The notes beneath the pieces are model-generated. The model made no database searches and was not told the origin of the DNA. It saw nothing but the letters and a program-made list of their open reading frames with translations. From Phylloscopus collybita (lineage: Eukaryota > Chordata > Aves > Passeriformes > Phylloscopidae), in the NCBI GenBank assembly GCA_027886175.1, contig JAJNNQ010000075.1, positions 7,047,001 to 7,111,000 on the forward strand: 64,000 nucleotides of DNA. The letters run 5' to 3'. Shown here in pieces: positions 12,590-25,362 of this stretch. The translations under genes were made by a program, and so were the position numbers. Position 1 is the first letter of the stretch; each line of letters begins with the position of its first letter.

Positions 12590-14002
12590 AGTTTTCTAGG
12601 TATGGATACTTTAGAACATTTACCAAAGGACTCTAGAAATCTGGATAACTACTAAATTATACTGCTCATCCTCTTTCCAGTTTACTACTAATTAAATGTC
12701 CTTAGGATGCACTGGCACAATTATAATAATTGATGGGTTTTCAAAAGGAGCTGAGTTGAAAACACTTTTCTGCTGGAACATGCGTCATTGTGGAGCTGGA
12801 AAATGAAAGGAAGTAATGTGATAATATTTTGTCATACAAGAATATAGAAAATAAAAATGTCTCAAATAAAAAATACAAAATTCAGCAATTTGATCTAAGC
12901 AGCATAAATCATACCAGTAATGAAATGGCTTCTTTTTTTTTTTTCATTTAAAATTATTTCATTTTATGGACAAGCATCACTTGTAGAGACAATTAATGTC
13001 TTTTATTACATAGGATGATGCAGGTGGAAAAACATACTCCCATATGCATGCAGTCCTTCTTTTCTTATAAAAATTCTAACATAGCGAAAGAAATGTTATG
13101 TCAAAATCCAAACAGATTGTTTCCATTTTTTTTGGAAACAAGACATTCAAAACCAGCTGAATTCTCCTTTAGGCCCATTGCCTAAATAACTGTTACCTGG
13201 GAAGAAAGAAAAAAACCAAAAACAAACGGTTTTTATTTCAGCCATACCAGTAGATTAAGGATGAAAAAATTCCAGATACCAAATTTGGGTCAAAATGGAA
13301 CCCTCTGCCTGGCCACTGAGCAGAGCCAGAGGCCAGAAGAGGCTCCTTGTGCTTCTATCATTGATTAGGATGTTGGCAATCGTGGTCAAACGACCCGACT
13401 GAAGTGCAGCCCAAGAGTGCTGTGCCCTCCTGGGGGCTGATGGACAGGGTGCCAGTGCTGCCCTGGCACAGCACACACCCTGACACCTTCCCAGGCTGGC
13501 CACATCACTGTCTCCTCCATTCTGCCCTGGAGCAGGGCTCTCCCCAGCTGCTCGGGAGTGTTTACACTTCCCTGTGAACACAGTCCCCCAGTGTTTATCT
13601 GCACAGTCAGAAATAAAGGCAAGCAAATAAAAGAGAAGCTGGGACTGTTTCCATCTGCTCTGCCCCAGAGCACTGAGCATCCAGCATGCAGCACAGCTGA
13701 GACCTGCTGCTCCTGCTCCTCTGTGCTGGGAACAGCCTGTCTTGCAAGGGCTTCAAGCTGTTTTAGGAGCTTGTACCCCACACCACACAGAAATACAAAG
13801 TCCTTTGTGTCTAATTTACCACTGTGCCTGGCTTTGAAGAAAAGTGGGATGTGGAGATTTCTGCACTAGGCAATGCAGTGCTTTCTTTTATCGTTTTCTT
13901 TATTGTGTGCAGGTTGATTTGAGGCATCTCTGGAACTTAAAAATCCCAAGAAGGAACTTATTGCTCATTTGCACTATCTCCAATTAACAACTTCCTTAGA
14001 GG
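12590..14002. other. Unique intergenic DNA with a GC-richer patch
   Basis: 13380-13790 is richer in G+C than its surroundings and is open on both strands (141 and 131 codons minus, 103 plus). The peptides have no recognisable domain and CpG is not enriched, so I do not call an exon or CpG island. A 9-bp inverted pair (TTGTTTCCA/TGGAAACAA) lies at 13117-13141. Confidence 0.5.
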
Positions 14003-14040
<38 letters not shown>

Positions 14041-14054
14041 AGAAGAAAAAGAAG
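14003..14054 (+). repeat. Poly-A (36) with A/G tail
   Basis: A run of 36 As is followed by a GAA-rich stretch. No AATAAA and no target duplication was seen nearby, so it is read as a homopolymer and not a retrocopy tail. Confidence 0.95.
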
Positions 14055-17000
14055 CTTGGAAACTTTATTTCTTTGTGCATTGGAGATTCGTTGGACACAG
14101 GTAATCATCACTACTTGGCTACTATAAAGCTGCATTTATTGACTTTTATTTCCTCTGTTAGTCCAGGCTCCTTTAAGGCACCTTGGGAATAGCTGGGGCT
14201 CTAGAAGAGCACTCAGAGGTACTTCCAAAATGACTTGCTGGCAATGCTGCCCTGCACGACCACTCCCCAGACTGATCCTCCTGCTTTTCCAGGTCCTTGT
14301 CCATTGCTCTCCTGATGCTGTGGGAAGCAAGAAATAACAGCACAAACTTGCCCTGACTTGAAACCCTTTGGGTTGAAGGCAAATTGAAACCATCTTTGTT
14401 CCATGAAGTCTTGGTTTCTTTGGATGGGCCATCTCTTATTTCTGTGTTTCTTTCCATGTGCTTTGAAAGCTTTCCCCAGACATACAAGAAAATATCAGAA
14501 ATAATCACTACTTTTAAAGTGATGTATATTTTGGACATGAGCAATGCAGTGTTCAAACTGTGTCCCACAGCTTTCCCCCAGAAGCAGATGACAAAACATT
14601 GTGTGCAAAATGCAGCATGAAACCATGGCCAGGATCCTGCTCCCGTGTGTCTGGTGGGCCTCCTAATTAACAAGGAAAATTGCTGAGAATGAGATTTTGG
14701 TAGCTAAGCCTGTCTTAGTGCTGGTGAGTATCTGTAGACACAACTGTGTAGAGTGCCCTGTCATGCAGAGGTGCTGTTACATTTGCATGCAGTCTGCAAT
14801 GTTATTTACATCTAAAAACTCAATTGCAAATTATTTCTGGCTGCCCTCTCTGTTTCAGGGGAACACATGAATGCCCTTCTTTACCTACAATATTAAACCA
14901 TAGTGGGGAGTGGGCAGTGCAAATGTGTTTGGCTCTCATTTTGAGGTCCACGTGGTTCATGACATCTTCAGTGATATGATGAGCCCCCCAGCTATAGGGA
15001 ATGCAGCAGATATTGTTTGACCAACCTAGGGGCTTAGAAGGGGAGCAAAATAGCACTGAAGGGAGGAGGAGAGACAGAGGAAGCACAGCCTATTTCTGTG
15101 TAGAAGAGATGGGGAGTGTGCATGAAGAAAAAGCTGGTACATAAAGGAAAGGAAATTATAGCACAGTTTTGATGAATTGAAGACATAATGGCCCAATCAG
15201 GGAGGTACACTTGAGACCCTCCTCCTTTTCTGCCATACAGTGATAATCTGAAGGAAGACAGATATTACAAATGTGGGTGCTAATATTTCTGCTGCTGTGT
15301 GGAAATATGCAGCTTCTTGTTCTCTGAGACAACTGGTGAGGATAGCACCCAGCCTGCTCAGCAGGCTTTCCTGGAGCAGACCCACCACACTCGTGGGCAG
15401 AGCCAGAAAATTTCTCTATTCCCAGTCCAAGCTTCAAATCAGGAGACACTAGAGAGAACACAGGTGCATGATATCCTCTCATCCAAAACACATCAGAAAT
15501 TTTAATGTGTAACCTAAGGTGCCTGCTATGTGACAGAGAGAATAATAATGTAGGTTGTGCTTTACTGAAAAAAAAACCCCACACTTTTAATATGTTGGTT
15601 CTGTTTACTTAAAAAGAATAAAACCCCTGTACTCGGCCTGTACAGAGTATTTTGTGCCTAATTAATTTTATGTATGGACAGGATCTGCTTTATCTGCTAG
15701 ATTAGGTATCAGCTCTAATGTAAAGTTACTTGATTCTAGTTTGGGGCACAGGGCACCATTTTATTGGCTGGTTTAGATTGCTTGTTTCATTTTTTTATAC
15801 TTCAATAAAACTTCTGGTATAGTTGCCGTTTTCCCTTCTCTCATAGTTGAACAGACAACAATGTAAAGTTTTCAAACAAAAACCCTGGAGGTTTTACTGA
15901 GCTCCCAAAGATGAGCAAAAGCCATGAGCACAGTCAGACCTGTCAGCAGAAGTTGTTTTGTTTCAATGATCACTCCACCACGTAGAATTCTTGCCGCATT
16001 ACCAACTCAAAAGCAGCATCTCCCAGATGACTCTCTCCCACTCCTCCAAGAAATACCCTAGGAGAGGTGGAACAAGATGAATAGTTTGTACCTTGCCCCT
16101 AAAGAGAGACTGATGATTACCTGGATGGGACCATAGAAGGCACTCCCAACCAGAAATCTTCCTTCCTGCAGCTCTCCTACAATCTCTGTGCCAATATCCT
16201 TGTGAGGATAAGCCAAACCCTGTCAGTCACTGAAAGGACTGAATAGCTCAATAACAGCTTTTGCTTAAACTCCAATATAAGGAAAAAAATGTGCATAAGG
16301 AAAACCTGATGTCCAGCATCACACAGAGCAGGAGCAGAAGAATCCCAAAAGGCTGAGACCATGAGAAGCCAGAGGAGGCACTCCTTGCATCCAAGCTCAG
16401 CAACAATCCTCTCAGAGACACACTCAAACCACTCTACTAACTGATCAAGGAAAGAGCTTTGACATCAGTAGAGCTTAAGGGCTTGGGCTGAAATTGCTCA
16501 ACCCTGAACTGAGGACGATGGGGTAGTTTAAGAAGCGATATGAGCTCGAAAATGATATGTGATATGATAGAGACTTAACCTAAGAAAACCAGAAGAGCAG
16601 CAGAACTCCCACTGTATACAAATTACTGACTCTATATATGCCAAAGTATGACCTCCAGCTAGGATATAATAACCAGCTTTCATGAACAGCACTCATTATA
16701 TTGTGTCCATTATAAAACTGCAGCTACATGACAGTGCCATAGGCTATAATGTTCTCACTTAGAAGAATTTCAATTTTCTTCCAAGAGACGACGTCTCCCG
16801 TATGCAGGCTTATTTTATGCATCCTGTGTTCATTTTTATTTTATAGGGTGGGATGTGGGGTATATTTTTGAGATTTTTTTTTCTCCTAAAGCAACAAAGG
16901 AGCTGAACATAAAAAAAATTTGTCTTGATTTGGGAGGCACAGCAAGGCACGGATTCAACCAGTGTAAATCAGCATGATGAACCCCAGCTGAGGGCTTTTG

Positions 17001-18076
17001 CCAGACAACTATAAATCTGCTGGATCAAAGTGTTTGTCAATGACCAAAAATATCTCATAGAAATGGCCTGGCTGGCCCTCTGTTGACACAACAGAAAGAT
17101 ATAGCTAAATCAGCAAGAAACCTTGGATTTGCTCTGTGGTGACTTAAAAGAGATTTTCTCAGTTATTCTCTCAGCTCTTCCTCCCAAGTACTAAGTGTGA
17201 GATAACTCAAGGAGCACAAGTATTTGGCTAAGGAGTGGGAGAAACACCTGTGGGATTTTGGATAAAATACTGCATGGCATAGGCAGATCCAGGCAGTCTG
17301 GCAGGATTTGACAGCTGTGAGTTACTGCACTTCATCTGCTCCAACATGGGCAGGGAGCCACAAAGATACCTCCACATGCTGCTAGGCCTGTCTTAAGAGA
17401 ACCTACAGATCTCTACCATATGGAAAGCTACACCTGACAGAGTCCTCCTCAGCACCCTTCATTCAATGGTGTGGAGATGGAGATAAGGGAGAGCAGGATG
17501 CCACTCATCTAATCCTGCAATACCTAAAAACAACTGGTAAGAAGAGCATCTCCCCACTGCCTAGTTCCCTCTTATTAGCCATAAAGGAAGTAGAAAGGAC
17601 CAAACTTCAATAGTTTTGGTGTTTTCATAAAGGCCTGAGACCTGTCACTTTCCCTAAAGAGATGCCAGTCTGGGTGAGTTCATGGCCTGTGTTTTCACAG
17701 ACCCCAGAGAGACAGAACAAGCAGGTTTCCACTCCAGGTGCAGTAGCTGTTATCTCTCTGCCCAGGCAGATAGAAATATTCTGGGATACATCTTGCACTG
17801 GAGGCAAAGAGCCCTGCTGAGGACTCTCCCTAGGACACTAAAGTTTTCCACACAGCCAGGAAATATTGTCCATGGCTGCCTTGAGGGCACAACCCTGCAA
17901 AACCCAAGGCAGAGCTCACACCAGCCCCTGTCCTCAGTGTCACAGGAGGGGACCAGTGCACCTCGAAGCCTTGACAGGGGTGGAAGCTGGGTTAAATCTG
18001 AGGAACAGATTTCCCCAGACCAGCTCACTATAGAGGCACCTGCAGCCCTCTGCTCAGCCTGGCTTCTCTGTGGGGC
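14055..18076. other. Unique intergenic DNA, no gene recognised
   Basis: Long minus-strand frames at 14173-14673 (166 codons) and 15156-15584 (142 codons) show no recognisable motif. They overlap other open frames and lack splice or promoter context. The 17640-18076 part is somewhat GC-richer and abuts an LTR fragment, but I cannot assign it to an ERV interior. Confidence 0.5.
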
Positions 18077-18317
18077 TGTAATGGGTCTGTGTGGGCTGGA
18101 GTGAACTTTACCCACCACTGCCCTGCTGGTGCTGTGCTGTGTTTGTAGCTGGTACAGTGCTGATAATACATCAGTGTTTTGGCTGCTGCTGAGCAGTACC
18201 AAATCTTTCAATTCCTCCCTCAAAGACCCATTGACTGGGTATGCACTGGACCCATGCAGCCAGGACAGCTGACCAAGATGACCAAAAGGCTGTCCCATAC
18301 CCCAGGATGCCATGTTC
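18077..18317 (+). mobile_element. Truncated ERVL-type LTR
   Basis: It starts with TGTAATGGG and runs through blocks typical of an avian ERVL LTR family: the GCTGCTGAGCAGTACC segment at about 18183-18198 and the GGACAGCTGACCAAGATGACC segment at 18263-18283. It breaks off where the TATA-box region should follow and continues into an A-rich stretch. The same blocks recur in the full-length copies at 46634 and 52694. No partner LTR or internal region is seen. Confidence 0.8.
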
Positions 18318-18357
18318 AAAAAAAGAGAAAAAAAATAATAATAATAAAAAAAAAACT
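18318..18357 (+). repeat. A-rich stretch with (AAT)n at the LTR break
   Basis: A-rich DNA with about five AAT units begins exactly where the LTR similarity ends, so the truncation point and the simple repeat coincide. Confidence 0.9.
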
Positions 18358-20689
18358 TATAGAAAGGATAGGGTCAGGACATAAGCTTTCAAGGTATTGG
18401 TGTTCCAAAGCAACCACTTCACATATTTAGATCTGCTTCCCAGGAAGTAGCTGAGCATCATGTGCTGATGGGAAGTAGTGATATTTTATTAAAAAAAAAA
18501 AAATTGCTTTCATACATAGCCTTTGCTTTCTTACATTAAACTGTCCTGACCAACAAGTTTTTCAGCTTATTTTCTCACCCTGACCCCCTGAAGAGAGGGA
18601 CTGAGGGAGGAATTTGGTGGGCACCTGACGGACAGACAAGAGCAACCCACCACACAAAAGATGTTGTCAATCAATGGTGCCAAATCTACACATAAAAATA
18701 AGGGCTGTAAAAAGTGAAATGGCCAGTGGTAAATGAACCTGGCAAAGACTCAAAAAGTCACTACACAGAAAGAAGGAAGTACTAGGAAGGCAGAGTCACC
18801 TCTAAATCACAAGTAGTAAAGGCATTAATGGAGAGTTTATGGTTTCCTGGGTCATTGCTGGTTGGAGAGTTGCACACAGGCAGGTTAATGGAGACATCAC
18901 TTCTCCCCCCCAGGATGAGAGCCCTTCTCTGCCTGCTTGGTGGTCCCCTGTCTGCCTGGCTTGTAGCACACATCCCCAGATCAGATTTCTCTGTTCTGTC
19001 CTGTGCCAGTAGCCCTTGCCAAAGTATCCCAGCAACAACCATACAAACTTTGGGCAGTGACGGGAAGACCAGAGAAATTGTCTCACACTCCCTGAGTAAC
19101 ACCACTCCCCGTTTCCAGCTAAACATTTTTTGCCAGTCTCTACTTTTCTTTAAAGCCCACTGTACCTAATGAAATTCAGGTTTTTTGATTAGGCTTTCTG
19201 TGTGTCTGTGTGACTTGTACTAACAACCTCTGAACCTGCTGGCCAAAAATATTGACAGATGTCAGAGCTGTGAAGTCCCAACACTTTATGAAAACACTGT
19301 CAATCCTTCCCGTGAGAAAATCTTGGCATGAGGCTAACATTAATGAGCAAATGCTTCAAAAACTTTGTTAGGCCACTGCTGGGTTTTTACTTCACTCAAG
19401 TCATCTCCTTCTTTGCAGCACATTTAGGTAGGATTTTTTTTTTTTTTTCCACTGAGCTAAGAACTCATGCAAGTAACTCCATGAGAACATACTCTTTACA
19501 GGTGATGTCAGAGAGGTAGAGGTTTATATTATCATTTTTGGCTACTTTACCCATCTTCTTCACGTAAGAGCATTTTATTTACAGACTAGGTGAGATGACA
19601 GACCTTTAGCACATGGTTGACCAATAGGATTCATGGCTGATTCATGACACAAGATGAAACTAAAAACCATTGCCAGAGTTCCTGAGTTCTACCTGCCCTA
19701 CATTTCCCATGATGGTTGTCACAGCAGTACCCTTTCTACTAAAAAAGCATCAGTAGGGGATTCACTAATAATTTCAAGTGCCCAGGAAAGGTGTGGGAGG
19801 ATGTGCTTGTTGCAGGTATCTCCTGTCTCCAGGAGGAAACATACCAAATGTATTTTAGAAGAGGTCTTCCCATGCATTAATTAGAGCAACACTGAGTCAC
19901 CCATCTTATTAAACTGCTGATAGAGATCAGCAAATACTTCCTCTACAAGATTTTGACATCTCCCAGGGGCTGCAGGTAACAGTACAAAGAGACATAGATA
20001 CAGACCCTCTTTTACTGAGAACTTCTGTGAACTGTTTTCTGATGGAGCTGGATGTTTGCTTCTGCAGAATTAAGCAGGGAGGCTGGATCCTCTTCCCTGT
20101 ATCCAGGATAGATACTTGGGAGTTGTAAGCTTGATACCCTCCCCATCTGGCCTGATGGCACAGGGATGTGGGCACAGTGGGATGACAAATTGGTAATGTC
20201 CAATTCCTGCAGACTCTTTCCAGCCAGTGGCAGGAGAAAAAAAGGAGGAAAAAAGGCCAGCAACAACAAACCCTCAGCAGTCTTTAAGCAATAGTGTTTC
20301 TCCATATTTAAATTCTAGAGGTGAAATGGCAGCTTCGTGAGTCTCAGACCTTACTGATGAAATTAACCCCACTAAATCATCCAGGCTGGCTAGAGGGTGA
20401 GAATGCTCCTTCCTCACACCTCCTCTTGCTACTGGAAGGGGAGAAAAGGAAGGAGATTCACTGTTCCTTCTTTAATCCTAGTCTGTCTGCAGTTCCCTTA
20501 GCTGAAATTCTCATGACAGATTTGATGTCTGGGAGACTGCAAAGCAGCTTTTCCTGGTGAAACATCAAACTGTCTTGAAAAAATTTGTTTTTCAATGGAA
20601 AAAAAAAATCATTTGACCATGTCCATTAGAAGTTTCTTTTTTTTTCTTTTTTTAAACAACTCTACCAAAAAAGAAGCTGGAGTTGGTGA
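18358..20689. other. Unique intergenic DNA
   Basis: There are poly-A (18491-18503) and poly-T (19435-19448) runs. Overlapping open frames at 18782-19169 on both strands show no family resemblance. No repeat family was recognised. Confidence 0.5.
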
Positions 20690-21263
20690 TTTAATTTCTT
20701 ATACATTTTAAAATGAAATTTCTGTCAGCTTAATTTATAGAATGTGTGATATGCTATTATGCAGAAACTGAGGACCATGTCATAGCTCATTTGAGACTTG
20801 GTTTAGTATTTTAGGAATCATGAAGCTGTCAGTGTTAAAAAAGAGTATTTTCATAATGGACAAAAATGTGCACTTGAGTCCTGTAGGGCAGCACTAACGT
20901 GTGTGTCTCCCACCCTTTTTGTCTTCTTATAAGTCAAAGCACAAGCTAGAGAGCCTAAGTTACATTTCAGAGCATCACAAAACTCTCTTTGGCAGACAAC
21001 TTATTCACATTGGAGAAAAAGCATTTTGCCAGGTTCAAAAATTAATTAAAAATGCCTAATGTGACTCAAGAAATTACATACTGAACCCCTGTGATACATT
21101 TTTAATGAAAAAATACTCCTGAAATTCATTAAATGTTATAGATTTATACCTTCCAAATAATTCAAAGCAACATCTCCAGAACTACCAATGATCTAATCTC
21201 CTAAACAGAAATTTATATGAAATAAGGCATTTGACATTCAGTAAATACTCCCAGATATAGTTT

Positions 21264-21296
21264 AAAAAAAAAAAAAAAAAAGGCGGGGTGGGGGGG
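21264..21296 (+). repeat. Poly-A followed by G-rich run
   Basis: Eighteen As are followed immediately by a G-rich stretch with G runs of 4 and 7. The homopurine character is broken only by one C and one T. Confidence 0.95.
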
Positions 21297-21797
21297 ATAA
21301 AAAATACTGGTAATTAGGAAGACTGAAGGGGAATATGTCATTTGATATAAATCAGAAATGACAGTTCACAAATAATTCAGTGCTTCCATTATTACACTTT
21401 AAGGGTTTTGTAGGGCGCACAGTGCTGCTTGCTACCAAATAACTCCACCCCAAATGCAGTTATTTGGGATAGCAGATGTGGAGTTTCTGTATTGATTTGG
21501 TACAGGATGACAGCAGCTATTTAGAAGCAATAAAAGATCTGTGAAGTGACTTGTGCTCCAAATTGACTGTATTTTTTGATGGGTATCTTGAGACACCTTG
21601 GAGGGACATGGGCTTTAAGGATTCACCATGCTCAGTGCTCTCTCAAGTGTGTCTGATAAAAGAAGTTGTGTACCCAGAATTACTAATGAAGCTTTGAAGA
21701 TCTGGAATAGAAATGTGCATATTAATCCTTAAAAGGGCTCCATTTTTAAGTCTACCTTTGCTGCCTCCTTCTAGAAAAACATCAATTTCTCAGCCTG

Positions 21798-21818
21798 AAA
21801 AATCATGTCATGATTTTT
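21798..21818. repeat. Near-perfect 21-bp palindrome
   Basis: The arms AAAAATCATG and CATGATTTTT are perfectly complementary around a single T. It lies inside the frame-poor candidate conserved block. Confidence 0.85.
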
Positions 21819-21900
21819 TCATCATTCATGTTCTTTGAAGAAGTAAATTAAGCACTTAGATCCCAGTGTCATTCAGGGGCTAGAACTGCCTTTTAAGTCA

Positions 21901-22769
21901 TTCTTTAAAAATTTGGATTCTGGTTTATTTTGGGCAACCACTGAAGCAATGAACATGTACAGGAATGAATTGAACTCCCCTCATTGAACTCCAGGGGGAT
22001 TTCTTCCATGAAATCCTGCTGCCCAGCGCATGGAAAGGATGCATAAATGAGACTTTACCACGGAGGAAGAGAAATGTTTGTAAAATGTCACCGAGATGAC
22101 AATATTTGGGAGCTACATGCTGGCTGTGGATGAGTTACTGGCATCACACTCAGTATAGTAATGATCTCTGGTTAAACAGGGTTTTGCACCATCTAATAGG
22201 GTTGCACCTACACATTCCTGGGCAAAGCAGGGCACTGAGAAGGGGCTTGAACATATTCCTTTCTTAAAGAGATGTATTGGAACCAACTGCCCTGTTTTTG
22301 CTGCCCATGCACTTTTATCCATCAGTCTTACACTCTAGTTAAAAACTGACAATCCAGTAGAAAATCCAGAATTCTTGGGAGTATTTGTCTGTGTGTGTAT
22401 TGTTCCTTTTCCTTTCATGTATATTTTTCTTCTCTTTAAAATGTTGATAATATCCTATTGAAGCCATATCTTAAAGATAACTTTGTGTTCCTCATTGCTA
22501 CTGGTCAGGAAGTCCAGGGTTTGAAGTGATTTTTAGTTCTCCTGTGTAAAAGATGACCCATCTGGCATTTAATCTAAAATCAAAATTTTTATGAGCCATT
22601 ATGAGTCAGGGGAGTAAGAAAGAGGGAAACAGATACATACACACAGTGTCTTGTAGCATGTGATATGGGTTGGAGTCAGGCAGCGGAACGTCCTGACCTC
22701 ATTGATGTGAGGCCACACAATTTAACCCATGAAATGGCTAAGATGAAAATGAAAAAGAGAAGAAGAAGG
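21901..22769. other. Unique intergenic DNA
   Basis: No gene, repeat or RNA was recognised. The short frame at 22113-22322 (minus) has no family resemblance. Confidence 0.5.
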
Positions 22770-22927
22770 AAAAAAAACACCACAAAACAAAACAAAACAA
22801 AACAAAAAAACCCAAACCAAACAAAAAAAACCCCAAACACACACACAAAAAAACCCAAAAACCAACCAACCAAACAAAACAAAACAAAACAAAACAAAAC
22901 AAAACAAAAAAAAAAAAAAAAAAAAAA
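22770..22927 (+). repeat. 158-bp A/C-only low-complexity tract
   Basis: The plus strand contains only A and C for 158 bases. It includes AAAAC arrays, CCAA and CA units and a terminal A run. The frames crossing it (K/N/T/Q-rich on plus, F/V/C/G-rich on minus) are compositional artefacts. Confidence 0.97.
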
Positions 22928-22976
22928 GAATAAAAAGGAAGGAAAAAAAGAAAAATAGAAAAAAGAAGAAGAAAAC
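22928..22976 (+). repeat. A/G-rich extension of the A/C tract
   Basis: The tract switches from A/C to A/G-rich sequence (AAGGAAGG and AAGAAG words, with two Ts) and then returns to unique DNA. Confidence 0.85.
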
Positions 22977-25247
22977 CCCCAAATACTTCCCTTCTGAGAA
23001 GTGGGGACAGGAAACTGCTGGGTAAAATTTCACCTTTCACTGTAGCAGATGCAGCCTTACTGAAGATAGTGAAGACAGTGAAACTGCACTCTGTGCATGA
23101 AGAGCAATATGTGCCACTTAGCTGGTGCAGTGTAAATTAAGGCATAAGGGAGAGGTAAGTGCAGAGAAGAATATAGAAATACAATTCCCATATCTCTTGA
23201 AGGAACAATTTTTAAAGTTTCTTTTGAATAACGACATTAAAAAAAATCACCCTAAATGTTCCAAACTGAGTCAAAGAACAAGACTCAGCTTTTTCTGCAA
23301 GGAGATTAAAGAACCATCTCCAAGAAGGCAGAGCTGTTGTTTTTGGCCTCCCACAGAGTGTGAAGCAACTCTTCAGCACTGGCACAAGCAAAGCCCAACC
23401 CATCTGGTCTGAGAATCCCTGCTTCCACTGAGGATCTGGAAAACCTTACCTCTAAGCTTACACTAAATCCCAGGCAGACTTGAGCCTGCCCCCATGGCAA
23501 GCAGTGGGCATGAAAATTCCAAAGATCTCAGCTGGCTCTGCTGTGTGTTTATGTCAGCTGGAGATCATATCTCCATAGTTTCCTGATCCAGAAATATTAA
23601 AGTTTGTAACTTCTTGAAGCTGAAATATGGCATTTTAAAAACCATTTCCTTTATCCGGAGACCTCTGTGGGTTTTGAAAACGTGCCATGGGTTTAAAATA
23701 TTTCTTTTAATGGTTATTCCTTTTTTTACTGAAACAAATGTCAATTTTCACAAAACCACAAATGTCTGTGGTCACTCAGGCTTACTAATATTTTCCACAA
23801 ATATCTCAGATAGTAGTTAAAAGAAAGGAATTTGTTTTCAGTCCTGGCACCCAAAAACAGCTGCTGTGACTTTTTGAAAATTTTCGTTAATTGCTTGGGA
23901 AAAAAGAAATTGGATGCACTCTTTTGCAGTATTTCCTAAAGGTTCCATCAGCCTACCAAGTGATAACAGGTTAATAATTGTGGAAAATTCAGTGCAAACT
24001 GACAGACAAAATTTAATTGTCTCAGAAGGTCACCTCCCAGAGTCAGGTATCAGATGAATACATTGTTTATGCTACCTGAGCAGGACAATGAATGAATGCT
24101 TGTTGCTTTGCTGGTAAACAAATGTCATTTCTGGGATGAAAAAGCAAAAATCTCTACGTGGAATGGGGTGGGCTGTGTAACAAAGGATGCTGGCACAGCC
24201 CTGCTGAGCAGGTGGGAGGACAGTGAGCATCAGTCCAGGCACTGAGGGAAGTGTGGTGGTGGCAGAGGACATTCCCAGAGGTTTCACCTGAGAGCCCGTG
24301 GTGAAGCCCACATGGATTCTCCTTCACCCCAGCTGCCTTAGGGAGCAGGGAAATGCACTTCCCAAGAAAAGCAGGGCTTGACACAGGTGATTGACTCTGG
24401 ACTGTAAATCCTGGGAATCCTGCACTCCTCTGTTGCTTCAGCTTGAGCATTAACCTAGAAATTCAAGTGATTTATGGCAGTTTCCTGCACAAGGCAGGGA
24501 CTAGGGTCTGAGGAGCTCCTCTGAAAGGAAGCTGGGCTGAATGCAAAGCTGCTGGGGGTGCTGACTTGTTCAGAGCAGATGTTCATAATGCTCTCTCACA
24601 GCATTACTGATCCTGGAGCTTTTCTTTGCACATCATGTGGTCTTCATGACATTTTTACTTTGTGTTATCCCTTCCTGGAAAACTGAGCTCTAAAAGACTC
24701 TTGTTGTAACCAGCTGCCCTGGGTTACTGTGGGCAAAGAACAACACATGATCTCTACTCTGGGCAGATGTGAAGGTCCCAAATCTGTGCCTGTTGCCACC
24801 ACAGCTGTGCTGCAGCTGCTACCACCAGCATCCAGCTCTGCTGTCTCCAGCATTCCAAAAGGGACTCATCAGGCAGGATAGAGTGAGGATTGATTTGAGC
24901 TTACAGCAACATCTTGGACAGGCCAAGAGGGTGCTTTGCTTCAGAAATCCCTGATTCCTATTGAAGAAACTTGCTATTCCCTTCACTACGTGTGCAATCA
25001 ATTCTCGTGCTTCTATTTCCAGCAGGCAGCTCCCCACTGTCAGCCCAACACTGCTGAGCAGAGCCTGCCACTCCACAGAACCAGTGCTGCAAAGTCTGTC
25101 ACTCAGAAGAGGAGCCAAGGCCTGGCTGGCCATGGAAACTGAATTATTTCATCATGCCTGAAGCATGGAGGGGTCCCTCAAAGACATGGTGTGGGGAAGA
25201 AGGTCTCTGCCTCTGGGAACCTCTGGCTGCTCCCTATTCATAAAGAA
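22977..25247. other. Unique intergenic DNA
   Basis: Overlapping open frames at 23.1-23.5 and 24.1-25.1 kb on both strands have no recognisable domain. No CR1 or LTR fragment was recognised. Confidence 0.5.
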
Positions 25248-25318
25248 TTTTTTCTCTTTTCTCTTTTCTTTTCTTTTCTTTTCTTTTCTTTTCTTTTATT
25301 TTCTTTTCTTTTCTTTTC
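25248..25318 (+). repeat. (TTTTC)n pyrimidine tract
   Basis: 71 bases of pure pyrimidine, broken by one A at 25298, are built mainly from TTTTC units. It ends about 45 bp before the 3' tail of a minus-strand CR1. Confidence 0.97.
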
Positions 25319-25362
25319 AAAAGAAAGAGTATAGAGCAGCATATGTACTTCTATAGTCTATA

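Larger units (their letters stand above)
20690..21900. promoter_or_regulatory. Candidate conserved noncoding block
   Basis: Frame-poor DNA, with no open frame of 60 codons, is dense in TAAT, TTAATTAA (about 21042-21049) and similar words. It includes a near-perfect palindrome at 21798-21818. Apart from one A/G simple-repeat insertion at 21264-21296 it holds no repeat. The texture resembles vertebrate ultraconserved-type DNA; this is inference and needs alignment. Confidence 0.3.

Noticed and set aside
13117..13141. Inverted TTGTTTCCA/TGGAAACAA as a forkhead-type dimer site
   Set aside because: Core differs from the forkhead consensus and a 9-bp arm with a 7-base loop is close to chance expectation in this window.
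13255..13869. GC-richer patch with frames on both strands, possible exon or CpG island
   Set aside because: CpG is not enriched, no protein family is recognised and no clear splice context is seen.
14003..14038. Poly-A tail of a processed pseudogene
   Set aside because: No AATAAA at the right distance, no coding similarity upstream and no target duplication seen.
17750..18319. 189-codon minus-strand frame
   Set aside because: Its first third is antisense of the ERVL-type LTR and the rest has no recognisable domain.
22665..23040. Long K/N-rich and F/G-rich open frames on both strands
   Set aside because: Produced by the A/C-only and A/G-rich tract.
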